This document shows, piece by piece, positions 15,422-25,300 of a stretch of DNA of 42,112 nucleotides (its first letter is position 1; each line of letters starts with the position of its first letter). The DNA is taken from assembly GCA_038321615.1 (NCBI GenBank), contig JBBQFC010000024.1, positions 1-42,112 on the forward strand, in the 5' to 3' direction. The notes under the pieces are model-generated. The model saw nothing but the letters and a program-made list of their open reading frames with translations, made no database searches and was not told where the DNA came from. Position numbers and translations under genes: made by a program. This DNA comes from JBBQFC01 sp038321615 (lineage in GTDB: Bacteria; Bacteroidota; Bacteroidia; Flavobacteriales_D; Cryomorphaceae).

Positions 15422-17452
15422 ATGAATACCGACACCACAATTTCAAACACATTCGCCCAAGCCATCAAATTGGGAATTCCAAACGTACTCCCCCCCGCGA
15501 AAAGTTTGGATCAGTCGGTAAGCCATGCGCCCAAGCGAAAGGACATTCTCACACCAGCCGAAAAAAAACTGGCACTTCAGAATGCCCTGCGTTATATCGA
15601 TCCGAAGCACCACGATGTACTGGCTCCAGAGTTTCTCGAAGAACTCCGCAAGTACGGACGCATTTACATGTATCGATTGCGGCCCGACTACCCCATATAT
15701 GCCCGCCCGATCGATAGCTACCCCGCAAGATCGAAACATGCGGCAGCCATCATGCTGATGATTCAAAACAATCTGGATCCCGCAGTGGCGCAGCATCCAC
15801 ACGAACTTATAACCTATGGCGGCAATGGAGCGGTATTTCAAAACTGGGCGCAGTATCTGCTCACCATGAAATATTTAAGTGAAATGACCGATCAGCAGAC
15901 CTTGGTGATGTACAGTGGTCATCCCTTGGGTTTATTTCCATCTTCGACATCAGCCCCGAGAGTGGTTGTAACCAACGGAATGGTAATACCCAATTACAGC
16001 CAGCCCGACGATTGGGAGCGCATGAATGCCTTGGGCGTGAGCCAATACGGGCAAATGACAGCCGGGAGCTACATGTACATTGGCCCGCAAGGCATCGTAC
16101 ACGGCACCACTATTACGGTGTTGAATGCTGGGCGCAAGATTTCTAAATCGGGCGAAGGTTTAGAAGGCAAAATATTTGTAACCAGCGGATTAGGTGGGAT
16201 GAGCGGAGCCCAACCAAAGGCCGGAAATATAGCCGGCTGCATTACGGTGGTAGCCGAAGTAAACCCAGCACCCGCTTACAAGCGCCACGAGCAAGGGTGG
16301 GTCGATGAAATTATCACGAGCCTTCCGCAATTAGTAGAACGCGTAAAACAAGCAAAAGCTTCAAAAGAAGTAGTATCGATAGCTTACTTGGGCAACATTG
16401 TAGAAGTATGGGAAGCTTTTCACGATTCAGATGTTTACGTGGATTTGGGCAGCGATCAAACTTCTCTTCACAACCCCTGGGCTGGTGGCTATTATCCTGT
16501 TGGTCTTAGCTTCTACGATGCAAATGTCCTGATGGCGAACGATCCCGACAGGTTTAAGATTAAGGTGCAAGAAGCTTTGCGCCGCCATGCCGATATCGTA
16601 AATAAACATGCGGCCAAGGGCACCTACTTCTTCGATTATGGCAATGCATTTTTGCTCGAGGCCAGCCGCGCTGGAGCCGATATAATGAGCGAAAATGGAT
16701 TGGATTTCAAGTACGCATCTTACGTGCAAGACATTATGGGGCCTATGTGTTTCGACTACGGATTCGGCCCATTTCGATGGGTCTGCGCTTCGGGTAGGGA
16801 GAGCGATCTCGATCGCACAGACGCCATAGCTCAAGGAGTGCTGGAACGTTTGAGCATGGATGCCCCTTCTGAAATTCAGCAACAACTCGATGATAATATC
16901 CGCTGGATCAAGCAAGCCAAAGCCAATAAGATGGTGGTGGGATCCAAAGCGCGCATTTTATACGCCGACGCCCAGGGCAGGATGGAGATTGCCGCTGCTT
17001 TCAACGACGCCATTGCCAAAGGCGAAATTGGCTCCATCATTTTAGGCCGGGATCATCACGACGTTTCCGGCACGGATTCTCCCTATCGGGAAACGAGCAA
17101 CATTTACGATGGCTCGCAATTTACTGCCGACATGGCTGTGCATAATTTCGTGGGCGATAGCTTCCGGGGCGCCACCTGGGTGAGCCTGCACAATGGTGGC
17201 GGGGTAGGCTGGGGCGAAGTAATCAACGGTGGCTTTGGTATGCTGCTTGATGGTACTTCCGAAACCGACACCAAACTTCGCAGTATGCTTCATTGGGATG
17301 TAAACAATGGTATCGCCCGTCGCAGTTGGGCGCGAAACGAAGGAGCCGTGTTTGCCATAAAGCGAGCGATGGAAGCCGAACCCCTCTTAAAGATTACTAT
17401 TCCGAACGTAGTAAGACCCGATTTACTCTCAAATTTTAAATTGGAAGATTGA
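15422..17452 (+). CDS. hutU: Urocanate hydratase, long form
   Basis: 676 residues. Urocanase converts urocanate to 4-imidazolone-5-propionate, the second step of histidine degradation, using tightly bound NAD+ as an electrophile. Family signatures are present: YGGNGAVFQNW near residue 138, the NAD-binding GLGGMSGAQPKA, and GPMCFDYGFGPFRWVCASG with the conserved active-site cysteine region. The usual proteobacterial enzyme is about 555 residues; this one has an extended N-terminus and insertions and matches the long class known in animals and in Bacteroidota. No hutH, hutI or hutG lies in the window, so the rest of the pathway must be elsewhere. A 62-residue DUF5522 gene precedes it by 4 bases. 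Confidence 0.95.
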   Translation: MNTDTTISNTFAQAIKLGIPNVLPPAKSLDQSVSHAPKRKDILTPAEKKLALQNALRYIDPKHHDVLAPEFLEELRKYGRIYMYRLRPDYPIYARPIDSYPARSKHAAAIMLMIQNNLDPAVAQHPHELITYGGNGAVFQNWAQYLLTMKYLSEMTDQQTLVMYSGHPLGLFPSSTSAPRVVVTNGMVIPNYSQPDDWERMNALGVSQYGQMTAGSYMYIGPQGIVHGTTITVLNAGRKISKSGEGLEGKIFVTSGLGGMSGAQPKAGNIAGCITVVAEVNPAPAYKRHEQGWVDEIITSLPQLVERVKQAKASKEVVSIAYLGNIVEVWEAFHDSDVYVDLGSDQTSLHNPWAGGYYPVGLSFYDANVLMANDPDRFKIKVQEALRRHADIVNKHAAKGTYFFDYGNAFLLEASRAGADIMSENGLDFKYASYVQDIMGPMCFDYGFGPFRWVCASGRESDLDRTDAIAQGVLERLSMDAPSEIQQQLDDNIRWIKQAKANKMVVGSKARILYADAQGRMEIAAAFNDAIAKGEIGSIILGRDHHDVSGTDSPYRETSNIYDGSQFTADMAVHNFVGDSFRGATWVSLHNGGGVGWGEVINGGFGMLLDGTSETDTKLRSMLHWDVNNGIARRSWARNEGAVFAIKRAMEAEPLLKITIPNVVRPDLLSNFKLED

Positions 17453-17463
17453 TTTCATAGGCG

Positions 17464-18240
17464 ATGTGGGAGTTGGTAATCATAGCAGTTGTTTCCTTCA
17501 GCGCGGCCGTACTTACTTTCTTTTCCGGCTTTGGATTAGGCACGCTTCTCACCCCTGTTTTTCTTCTCTTTTTCCCTGTCGAACTGGCGATTGCGCTCAC
17601 TGGCGTTGTTCATTTTTTCAATAATCTTTTCAAACTTCTCCTGGTTGGCCGCCGATCCGATCGCAAAGTGCTCATTCGGTTCGGGATCCCTGCGGTTATT
17701 TTCGCTTTTGTGGGCGCGCTCTTGCTTTTCAGCGTGCCGACTGATCAACTCCTGGTGAGCTATTCCATAGGAGGACACCTATTTAAAATCTACCTGCTTA
17801 AGTTGATTATTGCCTTGCTTCTTGTGTTTTTCGCAATTCTTGATCTCTTACCGTATTTGAATCGGCTCGAAATTGAGCCGAAATGGCTTCCCGTTGGCGG
17901 AGCTCTGAGCGGTTTTTTTGGCGGCTTATCCGGCCACCAGGGTGCCTTGCGCAGCGCCTTCTTAATCAGAGCCGGAATGGGTAAAGAAACCTTTATCGGC
18001 ACCGCTGTTGTCATTTCCACTTTTGTCGATTTCTCGCGATTGGGCGTTTATGCCAGCCGCGTTTCGCTGTTGGGCTTAGGCCAATATTTAGATGTGATTC
18101 TCGTAGGCACTGCAGCTGCTATAACAGGTGCCTTCATCGGGCATCGCTTGCTCAAAAAAGTAACCTTGGCCTTTATTCAAAATCTCGTGGCAGTCTTGCT
18201 TTTTCTGCTTGCGCTGGCCTTGGGGGTGGGGCTTATTTAA
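17464..18240 (+). CDS. TSUP (TauE/SafE) family permease
   Basis: 258 residues with about eight hydrophobic helices. The two halves each begin with the family's glycine-rich element (FFSGFGLGTLLTPVF near the start; GGALSGFFGGLSGHQGALRSAF in the middle). TSUP proteins export or import small anions such as sulfite, sulfoacetate or organosulfonates. It begins 11 bases after hutU, so co-transcription is likely, and import of an imidazole-type acid or an unrelated anion cannot be distinguished. Its last 8 bases overlap the convergent MBL gene. Confidence 0.8.
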   Translation: MWELVIIAVVSFSAAVLTFFSGFGLGTLLTPVFLLFFPVELAIALTGVVHFFNNLFKLLLVGRRSDRKVLIRFGIPAVIFAFVGALLLFSVPTDQLLVSYSIGGHLFKIYLLKLIIALLLVFFAILDLLPYLNRLEIEPKWLPVGGALSGFFGGLSGHQGALRSAFLIRAGMGKETFIGTAVVISTFVDFSRLGVYASRVSLLGLGQYLDVILVGTAAAITGAFIGHRLLKKVTLAFIQNLVAVLLFLLALALGVGLI

Positions 18241-19525
18241 ATTTAAGTTTCATGCGTACTTTGCGTTTCAGGATAGTGGCGAATGCTTTTGCCCCAAATC
18301 GCTCACCATGGTTATTCATTTCTGCGATATTAAAGTAGCGTTTCCAGCGCAAAAATTGCCCGAAAGCCGGCTTTTGATAACGGCCATTGATGCGTGTTGT
18401 GGCTCCACCCCAAAGGTGCTCAAAGCAATAAGCGAGTGCTTCTGAAGTCATGGAAACGTCGCAAAAGTGCAATTCGGTGCTTGAGCGCATTAAACCACTG
18501 AGCGACAGGGTAAATGCCTGTTCCAAATCGACGATATATATGGGCGAAGGTTCAAGGGCGTACGCCATTACACCAGCGTTATTAGCTTTTAATCCAGCGG
18601 CGAATTTACCCCCTAATTCTATAAGTCGATCGGAAGATACTCCATTCGTAGGGAGGGCTTCTTCCTCCTTGATGTGGCTGCTCGATGACAACTTCCATTT
18701 GGCAAGAGCCATTTCCGAATTCCAGCTTGTACCCAAAATCCACATATCGTCGGGAAAAAGCACTACCGGAATTGTTTGCCCACTCTTGACCAAATGATTA
18801 AAGGTTTTCTCAACAGTATTTGCCTCTGCGTTCAAGTAGAAATTCTCTTGGTGACAAAACCAAATAAAACTCGCAAGTGGTATAGTATATTTCGGCTTTA
18901 AAAGTGCCACTTGCCGATCGAGTTCTCCCAGTTTTGTTGCAGCATTTTTACGTTGAAGTAAATGATCTCCGCGATTGCCAACCCAGTTGGCATAAGAAAA
19001 CTGAGTGAAGAGCACATCGATGCTGACCTTGCCTATTTTTCGTTTGATTTCAAGAATCTGACCATCGTGATCCATGCCGCAATCGTTGAGATTTAAAATA
19101 CACCCGTCCGAAGTTTTTATAGCCATCCATGAGTCACCATCGGTATGGGGCACGTTTAAAATGGAAAAGTTTTCTCCCAGTTCCTGCCACTTGGCATCAA
19201 GCTCCACACAAGCCTTGAAACCAAGCGATTGGCAATATTTAATCACTTTCTTATCCTTGGTGCCTGGGTAAAGGATCGTAATTTTGGCTCTTATTTCAGG
19301 TGGTATATTTCGGATATTACTTGGACTAAAATGGTCGGGATGCTCATGTGAGAACCAAATATGCGTGATGGATTCAAAATCGGCATATGAAAAATGCGTC
19401 GGTTCTATCAACTTCCATCCATTGTGAAAAGCGGTGCCTTCTATCCACGGATCAGTAATAAGTGAGATGTTGTGGTGCCGGATGATTACAGAAGCGTGGT
19501 TAACAAACTCAATTTTGGTTGACAT
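18233..19525 (-). CDS. MBL-fold metallo-hydrolase, CMP-Neu5Ac-hydroxylase-like
   Basis: 430 residues from the ATG at 19525; another ATG at 19534 is three codons upstream. The frame also runs on to 19642 but that part lies inside the upstream gene. The metallo-beta-lactamase core has HASVIIRH, ITDPWIEGTAF and HEHPDH (60-65), an intact HxHxDH motif. ITDPW followed by a GW-containing segment resembles the MBL domain of CMP-N-acetylneuraminate hydroxylase-like and UlaG-like proteins. No Rieske iron-sulfur motif (CxH...CxxH) is visible, so hydroxylation by the animal mechanism is unlikely. The C-terminal 150 residues are uncharacterised. It follows the RluA-like gene by 32 bases and is probably in the same transcript. 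Confidence 0.65.
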   Translation of the reverse strand: MSTKIEFVNHASVIIRHHNISLITDPWIEGTAFHNGWKLIEPTHFSYADFESITHIWFSHEHPDHFSPSNIRNIPPEIRAKITILYPGTKDKKVIKYCQSLGFKACVELDAKWQELGENFSILNVPHTDGDSWMAIKTSDGCILNLNDCGMDHDGQILEIKRKIGKVSIDVLFTQFSYANWVGNRGDHLLQRKNAATKLGELDRQVALLKPKYTIPLASFIWFCHQENFYLNAEANTVEKTFNHLVKSGQTIPVVLFPDDMWILGTSWNSEMALAKWKLSSSSHIKEEEALPTNGVSSDRLIELGGKFAAGLKANNAGVMAYALEPSPIYIVDLEQAFTLSLSGLMRSSTELHFCDVSMTSEALAYCFEHLWGGATTRINGRYQKPAFGQFLRWKRYFNIAEMNNHGERFGAKAFATILKRKVRMKLKFK

Positions 19526-19557
19526 AGCGAACATATTACGGTAAAGAGCAATCCAAT

Positions 19558-20457
19558 TTACTTTTTGTTTCGAGTATCCGGTCTTTTGGAGCGTACTTCC
19601 ATCTCCGGATTCAAAAACCGTGTATCGGGTTGAATTTCCCACTTATGCGGCTTAGCCGTAATGGGGTGAGTTATTTCCAATTGGTAGGCCATCAGCCGCA
19701 CTTGGGTGTGCACTTTATCGCTTGCTCCGTATTTTCGATCGCCCACAATATGGCTTCCGATATGGGCGAGATGGATACGTATTTGGTTCTTTTTCCCAGT
19801 TTCAAGTTCTACTTCGAGTAAGTGATTTTCTCCTTCTGGGCGCAGGTATTTGTAGTGGCTTACTGCGTGGAGGGCTCCGCTTGTTGTTTCGGGCACTACG
19901 CGCATAGTTTGCTTCCATTCGGCGAGCCACGTATCGATGGTTCCTTCTTGTTTGGGTGGCTTGGCTTCCGTAAGGGCTATGTAGCGTTTCTTATAATGCT
20001 TCCATTCCTTTTTAAGCTTCTCTTGAATAGCTTCCGTTTTACCGAAAATCAAAAGGCCGGTTACTTCTTTATCGAGCCGATGTACCACGTATGCACCGCG
20101 CTGACCGCTGCCCTGCTCCTTGACGTAAGTTTCCACCAATTTATGCATGGTAGGAGCGCGCATAATTCCTTCGCCCGACGAAAGTCGGCCGGCGGGCTTA
20201 ATTACTACTATGATATGTGGGTCTTCCCACACAATCTGAAAAGGAGCTTTTTTCTTGGTCAGTAATTTCGATTGCGTTCCAATCTCTACTACCGCGCCTG
20301 ATGGAATGGCAGTATCTGGAATTTTTACTACTACCCCGTTCAGCTTCACCCGGCCGTGCTTGAGGTATTGCTTCATGGTAGTTTTACTAGCACCCACCAA
20401 AATGTGGCTCAGCGCTTCTATTACAGTGGTTGGGTTGGGGGTGCGGTAGGTGTTCAT
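19558..20457 (-). CDS. RluA-family pseudouridine synthase
   Basis: 299 residues. An S4-like RNA-binding segment (about 12-62, TTMKQYLKHGRVKLNG) precedes the RluA catalytic domain, where HRLDKEVTG (126-134) carries the catalytic aspartate D129 and the arginine of motif II. RluA-class enzymes isomerise uridine to pseudouridine in 23S rRNA or tRNA; the target base cannot be assigned. The ATG at 20457 overlaps the TGA of the upstream methyltransferase gene (ATGA), so the two RNA-modifying enzymes are translationally coupled. The C-terminus ends in a lysine/arginine-rich tail. Confidence 0.88.
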   Translation of the reverse strand: MNTYRTPNPTTVIEALSHILVGASKTTMKQYLKHGRVKLNGVVVKIPDTAIPSGAVVEIGTQSKLLTKKKAPFQIVWEDPHIIVVIKPAGRLSSGEGIMRAPTMHKLVETYVKEQGSGQRGAYVVHRLDKEVTGLLIFGKTEAIQEKLKKEWKHYKKRYIALTEAKPPKQEGTIDTWLAEWKQTMRVVPETTSGALHAVSHYKYLRPEGENHLLEVELETGKKNQIRIHLAHIGSHIVGDRKYGASDKVHTQVRLMAYQLEITHPITAKPHKWEIQPDTRFLNPEMEVRSKRPDTRNKK

Positions 20458-21341
20458 GGTCGCGTAAATCGCACAAAGATACCCAGTGGAAGGGAATGAC
20501 CATGCACTGCTTTAATTACGAATTCGCCAAACTCCACTTCTTTGGCGTTGAAATAGGCTTTCGCCAAATTTGCGGCTACCACAGCCGACAAGCCCATGGA
20601 ATATAAGTTGAGAATGAGAAACGATTTCGTTGGAGCCAAAAGTTGACCACACGCTTTCAAAATTTCAGGGAGACCTTCTTCAAGCACCCACTTCTCCCCC
20701 GCTGGTCCGCGGCCGTAGGCGGGCGGATCGAGAATGATGCCTTGGTATTGTTTACCCCGTTTTACTTCCTTTTGGGTAAATTTGAGCGCATCTTCTACCA
20801 CCCATTTTATTCCATCAAGCTTGCTCTGCTGTTGATTCTCGTTCGCCCAATTGATCATATTGCGCACCGCATCTACATGCGTTACTTCAAATCCAGCGGC
20901 TCTCGCGGCCAGTGATGCACCACCTGTATAAGCAAATAAATTGAGCACGGAGCCAGTACCAATATGCTGTGCAACATCGAAGATATATTCCCAATTATCG
21001 GCCTGTTCGGGAAAAACACCCACATGACCAAAGGCTGTAAAGGCTAGCTTAAGCTGAAAATCGAGTTTATCGCTTCGGTACCGCAACCGCCAGTTTGGGG
21101 GAAGTTTTTTGGCGTATTTCCAACCATCGTATTCTCCTGTGCGCATCCGCGATTTTGACGAATCGCGAATAAACTGGGCATCTGCTTGCCCTTGCCACTC
21201 CTTCATAGTGAGGGATATATCCCAAATAGCCTGCGGTTCGGGGCGAATGAGGGTCACATCTCCAAAGCGTTCCAATTTCATACCTTGACCAGAATCTATG
21301 AGCTGATAATCGGACCAGTGCTCGGGACTTCTTAATTTCAT
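20454..21341 (-). CDS. Class I SAM-dependent methyltransferase, RlmI/RlmK-like
   Basis: 295 residues from the ATG at 21341; a TTG three codons upstream is less likely. The SAM-binding motif I is VLNLFAYTGGASLAA, followed by an acidic motif THVDAV and the catalytic LDPPAYGRGP. This set matches the Methyltrans_SAM family that includes the 23S rRNA m5C methyltransferase RlmI. The N-terminus has a beta-rich segment but no obvious PUA domain, so it is shorter than RlmI. It is the first gene of the methyltransferase-pseudouridine synthase-MBL unit and overlaps the second by 4 bases. Confidence 0.82.
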   Translation of the reverse strand: MKLRSPEHWSDYQLIDSGQGMKLERFGDVTLIRPEPQAIWDISLTMKEWQGQADAQFIRDSSKSRMRTGEYDGWKYAKKLPPNWRLRYRSDKLDFQLKLAFTAFGHVGVFPEQADNWEYIFDVAQHIGTGSVLNLFAYTGGASLAARAAGFEVTHVDAVRNMINWANENQQQSKLDGIKWVVEDALKFTQKEVKRGKQYQGIILDPPAYGRGPAGEKWVLEEGLPEILKACGQLLAPTKSFLILNLYSMGLSAVVAANLAKAYFNAKEVEFGEFVIKAVHGHSLPLGIFVRFTRP

Positions 21342-21392
21342 AGCCGCCAATGTAAAGCAAAATCGGTAAACTTGAAGCGGATATTAGACCCT

Positions 21393-22193
21393 ATGCCGCT
21401 GCACATTTCAAGTACCAACAATCCGCGAATAAAGAACTTGATTGCCTTGCAAAAGGCTAAAGAACGAAAGCTTCAAAACCGGTTTACAGCAGAAGGCGTT
21501 CGCGAGGTGTCGCTGGCTCAATCGGCTGGATTTAAAATAATAGCATTCTACATTTGTGAGTCGATCTACCGCCAAGACCTTGGTTATCCAATAAATTTCG
21601 ATCAGGCGGAATCGATCTCTCTAGATCCCCTTGTTTACAGCAAGATAGCTTATCGCGACGGCAGCGGTGGAGTAGTGGCCGAAATAGAAGCGAAACCGCA
21701 TTTGCTCGCAGCTTTATCAGAAATTGCAAATCCGCTCTACCTCCTACTCGATCGCATTGAAAAGCCCGGAAATATTGGAGCTATGTTGCGCACCGCCGAC
21801 GCAGCGGGGATTGATGCCGTGATTCTTTCCGATCCTATTACCGACCTCTACAATCCCAATGTGATTAGATCAAGCTTAGGAACCGTGTTTACTATGCCCA
21901 TTGCTGTGGTAGAGCGTACTGAATTAATTCGATGGCTGTCTCATCGAAAAGTAGCGTTGTATGCCGCCTCCTTACAGGCAACGAAAGCGTATTTTGATGT
22001 AGATTTTTCGAGACCTTCTGCCATACTGATGGGAAATGAGTCGGCAGGACTCAGCCAAGATTGGGAAAATGATTGTACCGACCGGATCATTATACCGATG
22101 CGTGGAAAAATCGACTCAATGAATGTTTCCAATTCAGCGGCGGTGATCATTTTTGAAGCCATCAGGCAACGGTCACGTGGGAAATCAGTCTAG
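21393..22193 (+). CDS. TrmH/SpoU-family RNA 2'-O-methyltransferase
   Basis: 266 residues from the ATG at 21393; a TTG at 21372 would add seven residues. An N-terminal substrate-binding domain (NPRIKNLIALQKAKERK) precedes the SPOUT knot with motif 1 RIEKPGNIGAMLRTADAAG, motif 2 ILMGNESAGLS and motif 3 IPMRGKIDSMNVSNSAAV. These enzymes methylate ribose 2'-O in rRNA or tRNA. The length and N-terminal domain suggest an rRNA enzyme such as the RlmB/TsnR group. It diverges from the RlmI-like gene with 51 bases between, making a local RNA-modification neighbourhood. Confidence 0.88.
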   Translation: MPLHISSTNNPRIKNLIALQKAKERKLQNRFTAEGVREVSLAQSAGFKIIAFYICESIYRQDLGYPINFDQAESISLDPLVYSKIAYRDGSGGVVAEIEAKPHLLAALSEIANPLYLLLDRIEKPGNIGAMLRTADAAGIDAVILSDPITDLYNPNVIRSSLGTVFTMPIAVVERTELIRWLSHRKVALYAASLQATKAYFDVDFSRPSAILMGNESAGLSQDWENDCTDRIIIPMRGKIDSMNVSNSAAVIIFEAIRQRSRGKSV

Positions 22194-22219
22194 GTAAGAG
22201 AAAAATCGATTCTTATTAA

Positions 22220-22234
22220 TGTACCTTTTGTACA
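22220..22234. repeat. Short inverted repeat TGTAC-N5-GTACA
   Basis: TGTAC (22220-22224) and GTACA (22230-22234) flank CTTTT, in the 169-base gap before the large secreted protein gene. It could be a small operator; nothing else supports this. Confidence 0.25.
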
Positions 22235-22322
22235 AAGAATACGTAGAGCATTGTGAATTAAACTCTTGAAAAGTCCTTTATTACCAATGTCAGAAACCAC
22301 ACCAAAGCGTTTACCTTCAACC

Positions 22323-22337
22323 TTTGTAGGCTACAAA
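22323..22337. repeat. 7-1-7 palindrome TTTGTAGGCTACAAA
   Basis: A perfect 7-base inverted repeat around one base, 25 bases before the ATG at 22363, overlapping an imperfect -7-like AACCTTTG. It could be an operator or a small 5'UTR hairpin of the secreted protein gene. Confidence 0.35.
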
Positions 22338-22362
22338 ATCCCTTCCCTTTAAATTTTCTTCC

Positions 22363-25300
22363 ATGAAACAACTCTTCACTCTTGGCGCCCTGCTTTTTGC
22401 ATTAAATAGCTTCGCGCAATTCGACACCGAATTTTGGTTCGGTGCCCCGGATTTAAGCATGGGAACTGGCTTTGAAGCACGTCGCGACAGCTCAATTTTC
22501 CTGGTATTGTCAACCCTCAACCAGCCTTCTACGGTCATAATTTCCCAGCCAGCTAACCCCAGCTTTCAGCCCATCACAGTAAATTTGGGTGCCGATGCAG
22601 TTCAACAGATCAATCTGGGCACGTTTTTATCGTTGATCGAGACCAAACCTGCCAATGCGGTATTGAATACCGGGTTGCTAATCCGAAGTACTAAACCGAT
22701 TACGGCTTACTACGAAGTGAGGGGCCTAAACAACTCCGACCTATTTTCGCTAAAGGGAAAAAATTCATTGGGGACCAGATTTCACACCCCATTTCAAACC
22801 GAGTATCAAAACAACCAGAGCCTAAACAGTTTGCCTTATATTCCAGCTCCCCGTTCCGGTTTTATTGTAATGGCCATTCGCGATCAAACTACTGTAACCA
22901 TCACACCTGGAAATGAGCTACTCGACCATCCTACAGGTGTACCTTTTACAATAATGCTCAATAGGGGGCAGACCTATTATTGCGAAGCTTTGAATTGGGA
23001 AGCTGGCAGCCAGCCTGTTGGAAGCTTGGTAGAAAGTGACCTACCGATTACGGTAACAATAAAGGACGATTTGCTCGATTTGAACCCTGCCAATGATGGC
23101 GGTGCCGATGTACTTGGCGACCAGCTTATTGCTGAGGAATTTCTAGGGCTGGAGCATATTGTTGTTAAAAGCGGCCTTGTCTCCAATGGCGATCGCGTAA
23201 TTATCTGTGGAACCGTCGACAACACAGATGTTTTCATCGATGGCAGTGGTACTCCGATTACTATCAATGCAGGCGGGCAATACAGTTACCTCTTCACTGC
23301 GGCTTCATCTTTTGTCGAAGCCACAGAAAAAATAGCCGTGTTGCAAGTATCGGGCTTGAACGATCAAATAGCCGGCGCCGTTATACCCGCGCTTGAGTGC
23401 ACAGGAAGCCAACAGGTAGGATTTGTCCGAGGTAGCTCTGGGCCATTTTTTCTTACCGTAACCATAAGGACAGGAAGTGAGGGCGGTTTTGAGCTCAACG
23501 GCAACCCATCGCTCGTGCCATCAAGTGCTTTTTCGCCTGTTACCGGAAGCAATGGCGAATATGTTTTTGCCAGAATACCATTCTCAACAGGGCAATTAGC
23601 TGCAGGGCAGTCTCATTTGCTTACCAATTTTGGCACTGAACTATTCCATGTGGGTGTGCTCAATCAAGGTGGCGGTAGTTCTTGTAATTACGGTTACTTC
23701 TCAGCGTTTAGCTACTTAAATTTGGGCAAAACATCCGAAGTCTGTCTTGGCGATTCAGCGGTACTCGACGCAGGCCCGGGTAAAACGAGTTACCTATGGA
23801 GCACTGGTGAAATCACGCAGACCATCACCGTTTTTGAAGCGGGTACTTATACCGTAACAGTATCGAGCGGAAGCGGATGCCTAGCTACTGACAATATCGA
23901 AGTCACTTACTACGAGCCACCCATAGACTTAGGTGCAAATACCACCCTTTGTGAAGGCGATAGTCTGATCATCGAAATAGATGGCACCTATAATTTCGAA
24001 TGGCAAGATGGCTCTACCGGGAACTTTTTTATCATCTCCGAACCGGGAATTTATTGGCTCGATGTTTCCGATTTCCAACAATGCAGAACGCGCGATTCCA
24101 TAACAGTGGCCGTAAGCCCAAGACCTGCAACGCCAGCTATACTGGGAGACACTATTTATTGCAATGGGGAAACCTTGAACCTGAGTATTAGTGATTCGCC
24201 CAATGCATCTTACCTCTTTACCTTGCCCAATGGCTCTGTGGTTCCAGAGCAAAACGTATCCTTTGCAAACATTGGAGCTGCGCAAGCAGGATGGTACAGC
24301 GCGGGAATAATAGTCGATGGATGCCCCTCCTTTCTCGACTCCGTGTTGGTGTCAATCGCACCTATACCCGTCATCGATTTAGGCACAGATGTATCGGTTT
24401 GTGAAGACGAAACAATAACGCTCAATGCTGGCGACCCTGGCGCCTTTGCCTATGTGTGGCAAGATGGCTCAGTCGGAAATCTTTACATCCCGCTGGTTTC
24501 GGGAACATATTTCGTAGATGCGACCAATGAATTTAATTGCATCGGCAGTGACACGGTCAATGTGATCTTCCGTCCCTACCCTGCGCCGTTGGTCATTTCA
24601 GCTAATCAACCTTCCTTCTGCGAAGGCGATGATGTAGTGCTATCCACTCCCGACCAAGCCAATACCGCTTTTTTGTGGACCAATACGTTTGGCGATCCTG
24701 TATCAAACACAAGTTCACTCGATATTCCAAATGCGCTGGTTCTCAACGCCGGTTTCTACAATGTAATCGCCGAGCTCGATGGCTGCATTGGCGATCTGGT
24801 TTCTTTTGACCTCATCATCAATTCAAATCCGGTTTTTAGCCTTCCGGCAGATACGTCTCTTTGCCCGGGCAATGAAGTAACGATCTCAGGTCCCGACGGA
24901 TTTGCGGCGTACAATTGGAGCAATGGCGACCAAACACAGGCTATCAGCGTTTCTGTAGGCACTTTTTCGCTTGAAGTTACCACTGCCGAAGGTTGCTTCG
25001 GAAGCGCCGAAACAACCATTGATACCAATGGGCCGACTGCTGCCTTTCAAATAAATCCGGATACGGTTTTTGCGCCAAATACAGTTCTCAATTTTGTGGA
25101 CATTTCGATGGCCGGGCCAGTAGCGCCGATTACCGCCTGGGCTTGGAACTTTGGTGATGGGACTACAGCAGTTTCTCAAAATCCAATCTATGCTTACACC
25201 CAATCGGGCAACTTTGTGGTGACCTTGATAGTAACCGACGAACAAGGATGCTCAGATCAAGCTCAACAGGAAGTATTCTCACGGTTTAAGTTCAGAATTC

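Noticed and set aside
16427..16915. 162-codon minus-strand frame inside hutU
   Set aside because: A shadow of a strongly conserved gene; it has no signal or domain of its own.
19526..19642. N-terminal extension of the MBL protein
   Set aside because: Overlaps the RluA-like gene and precedes the natural MBL start.
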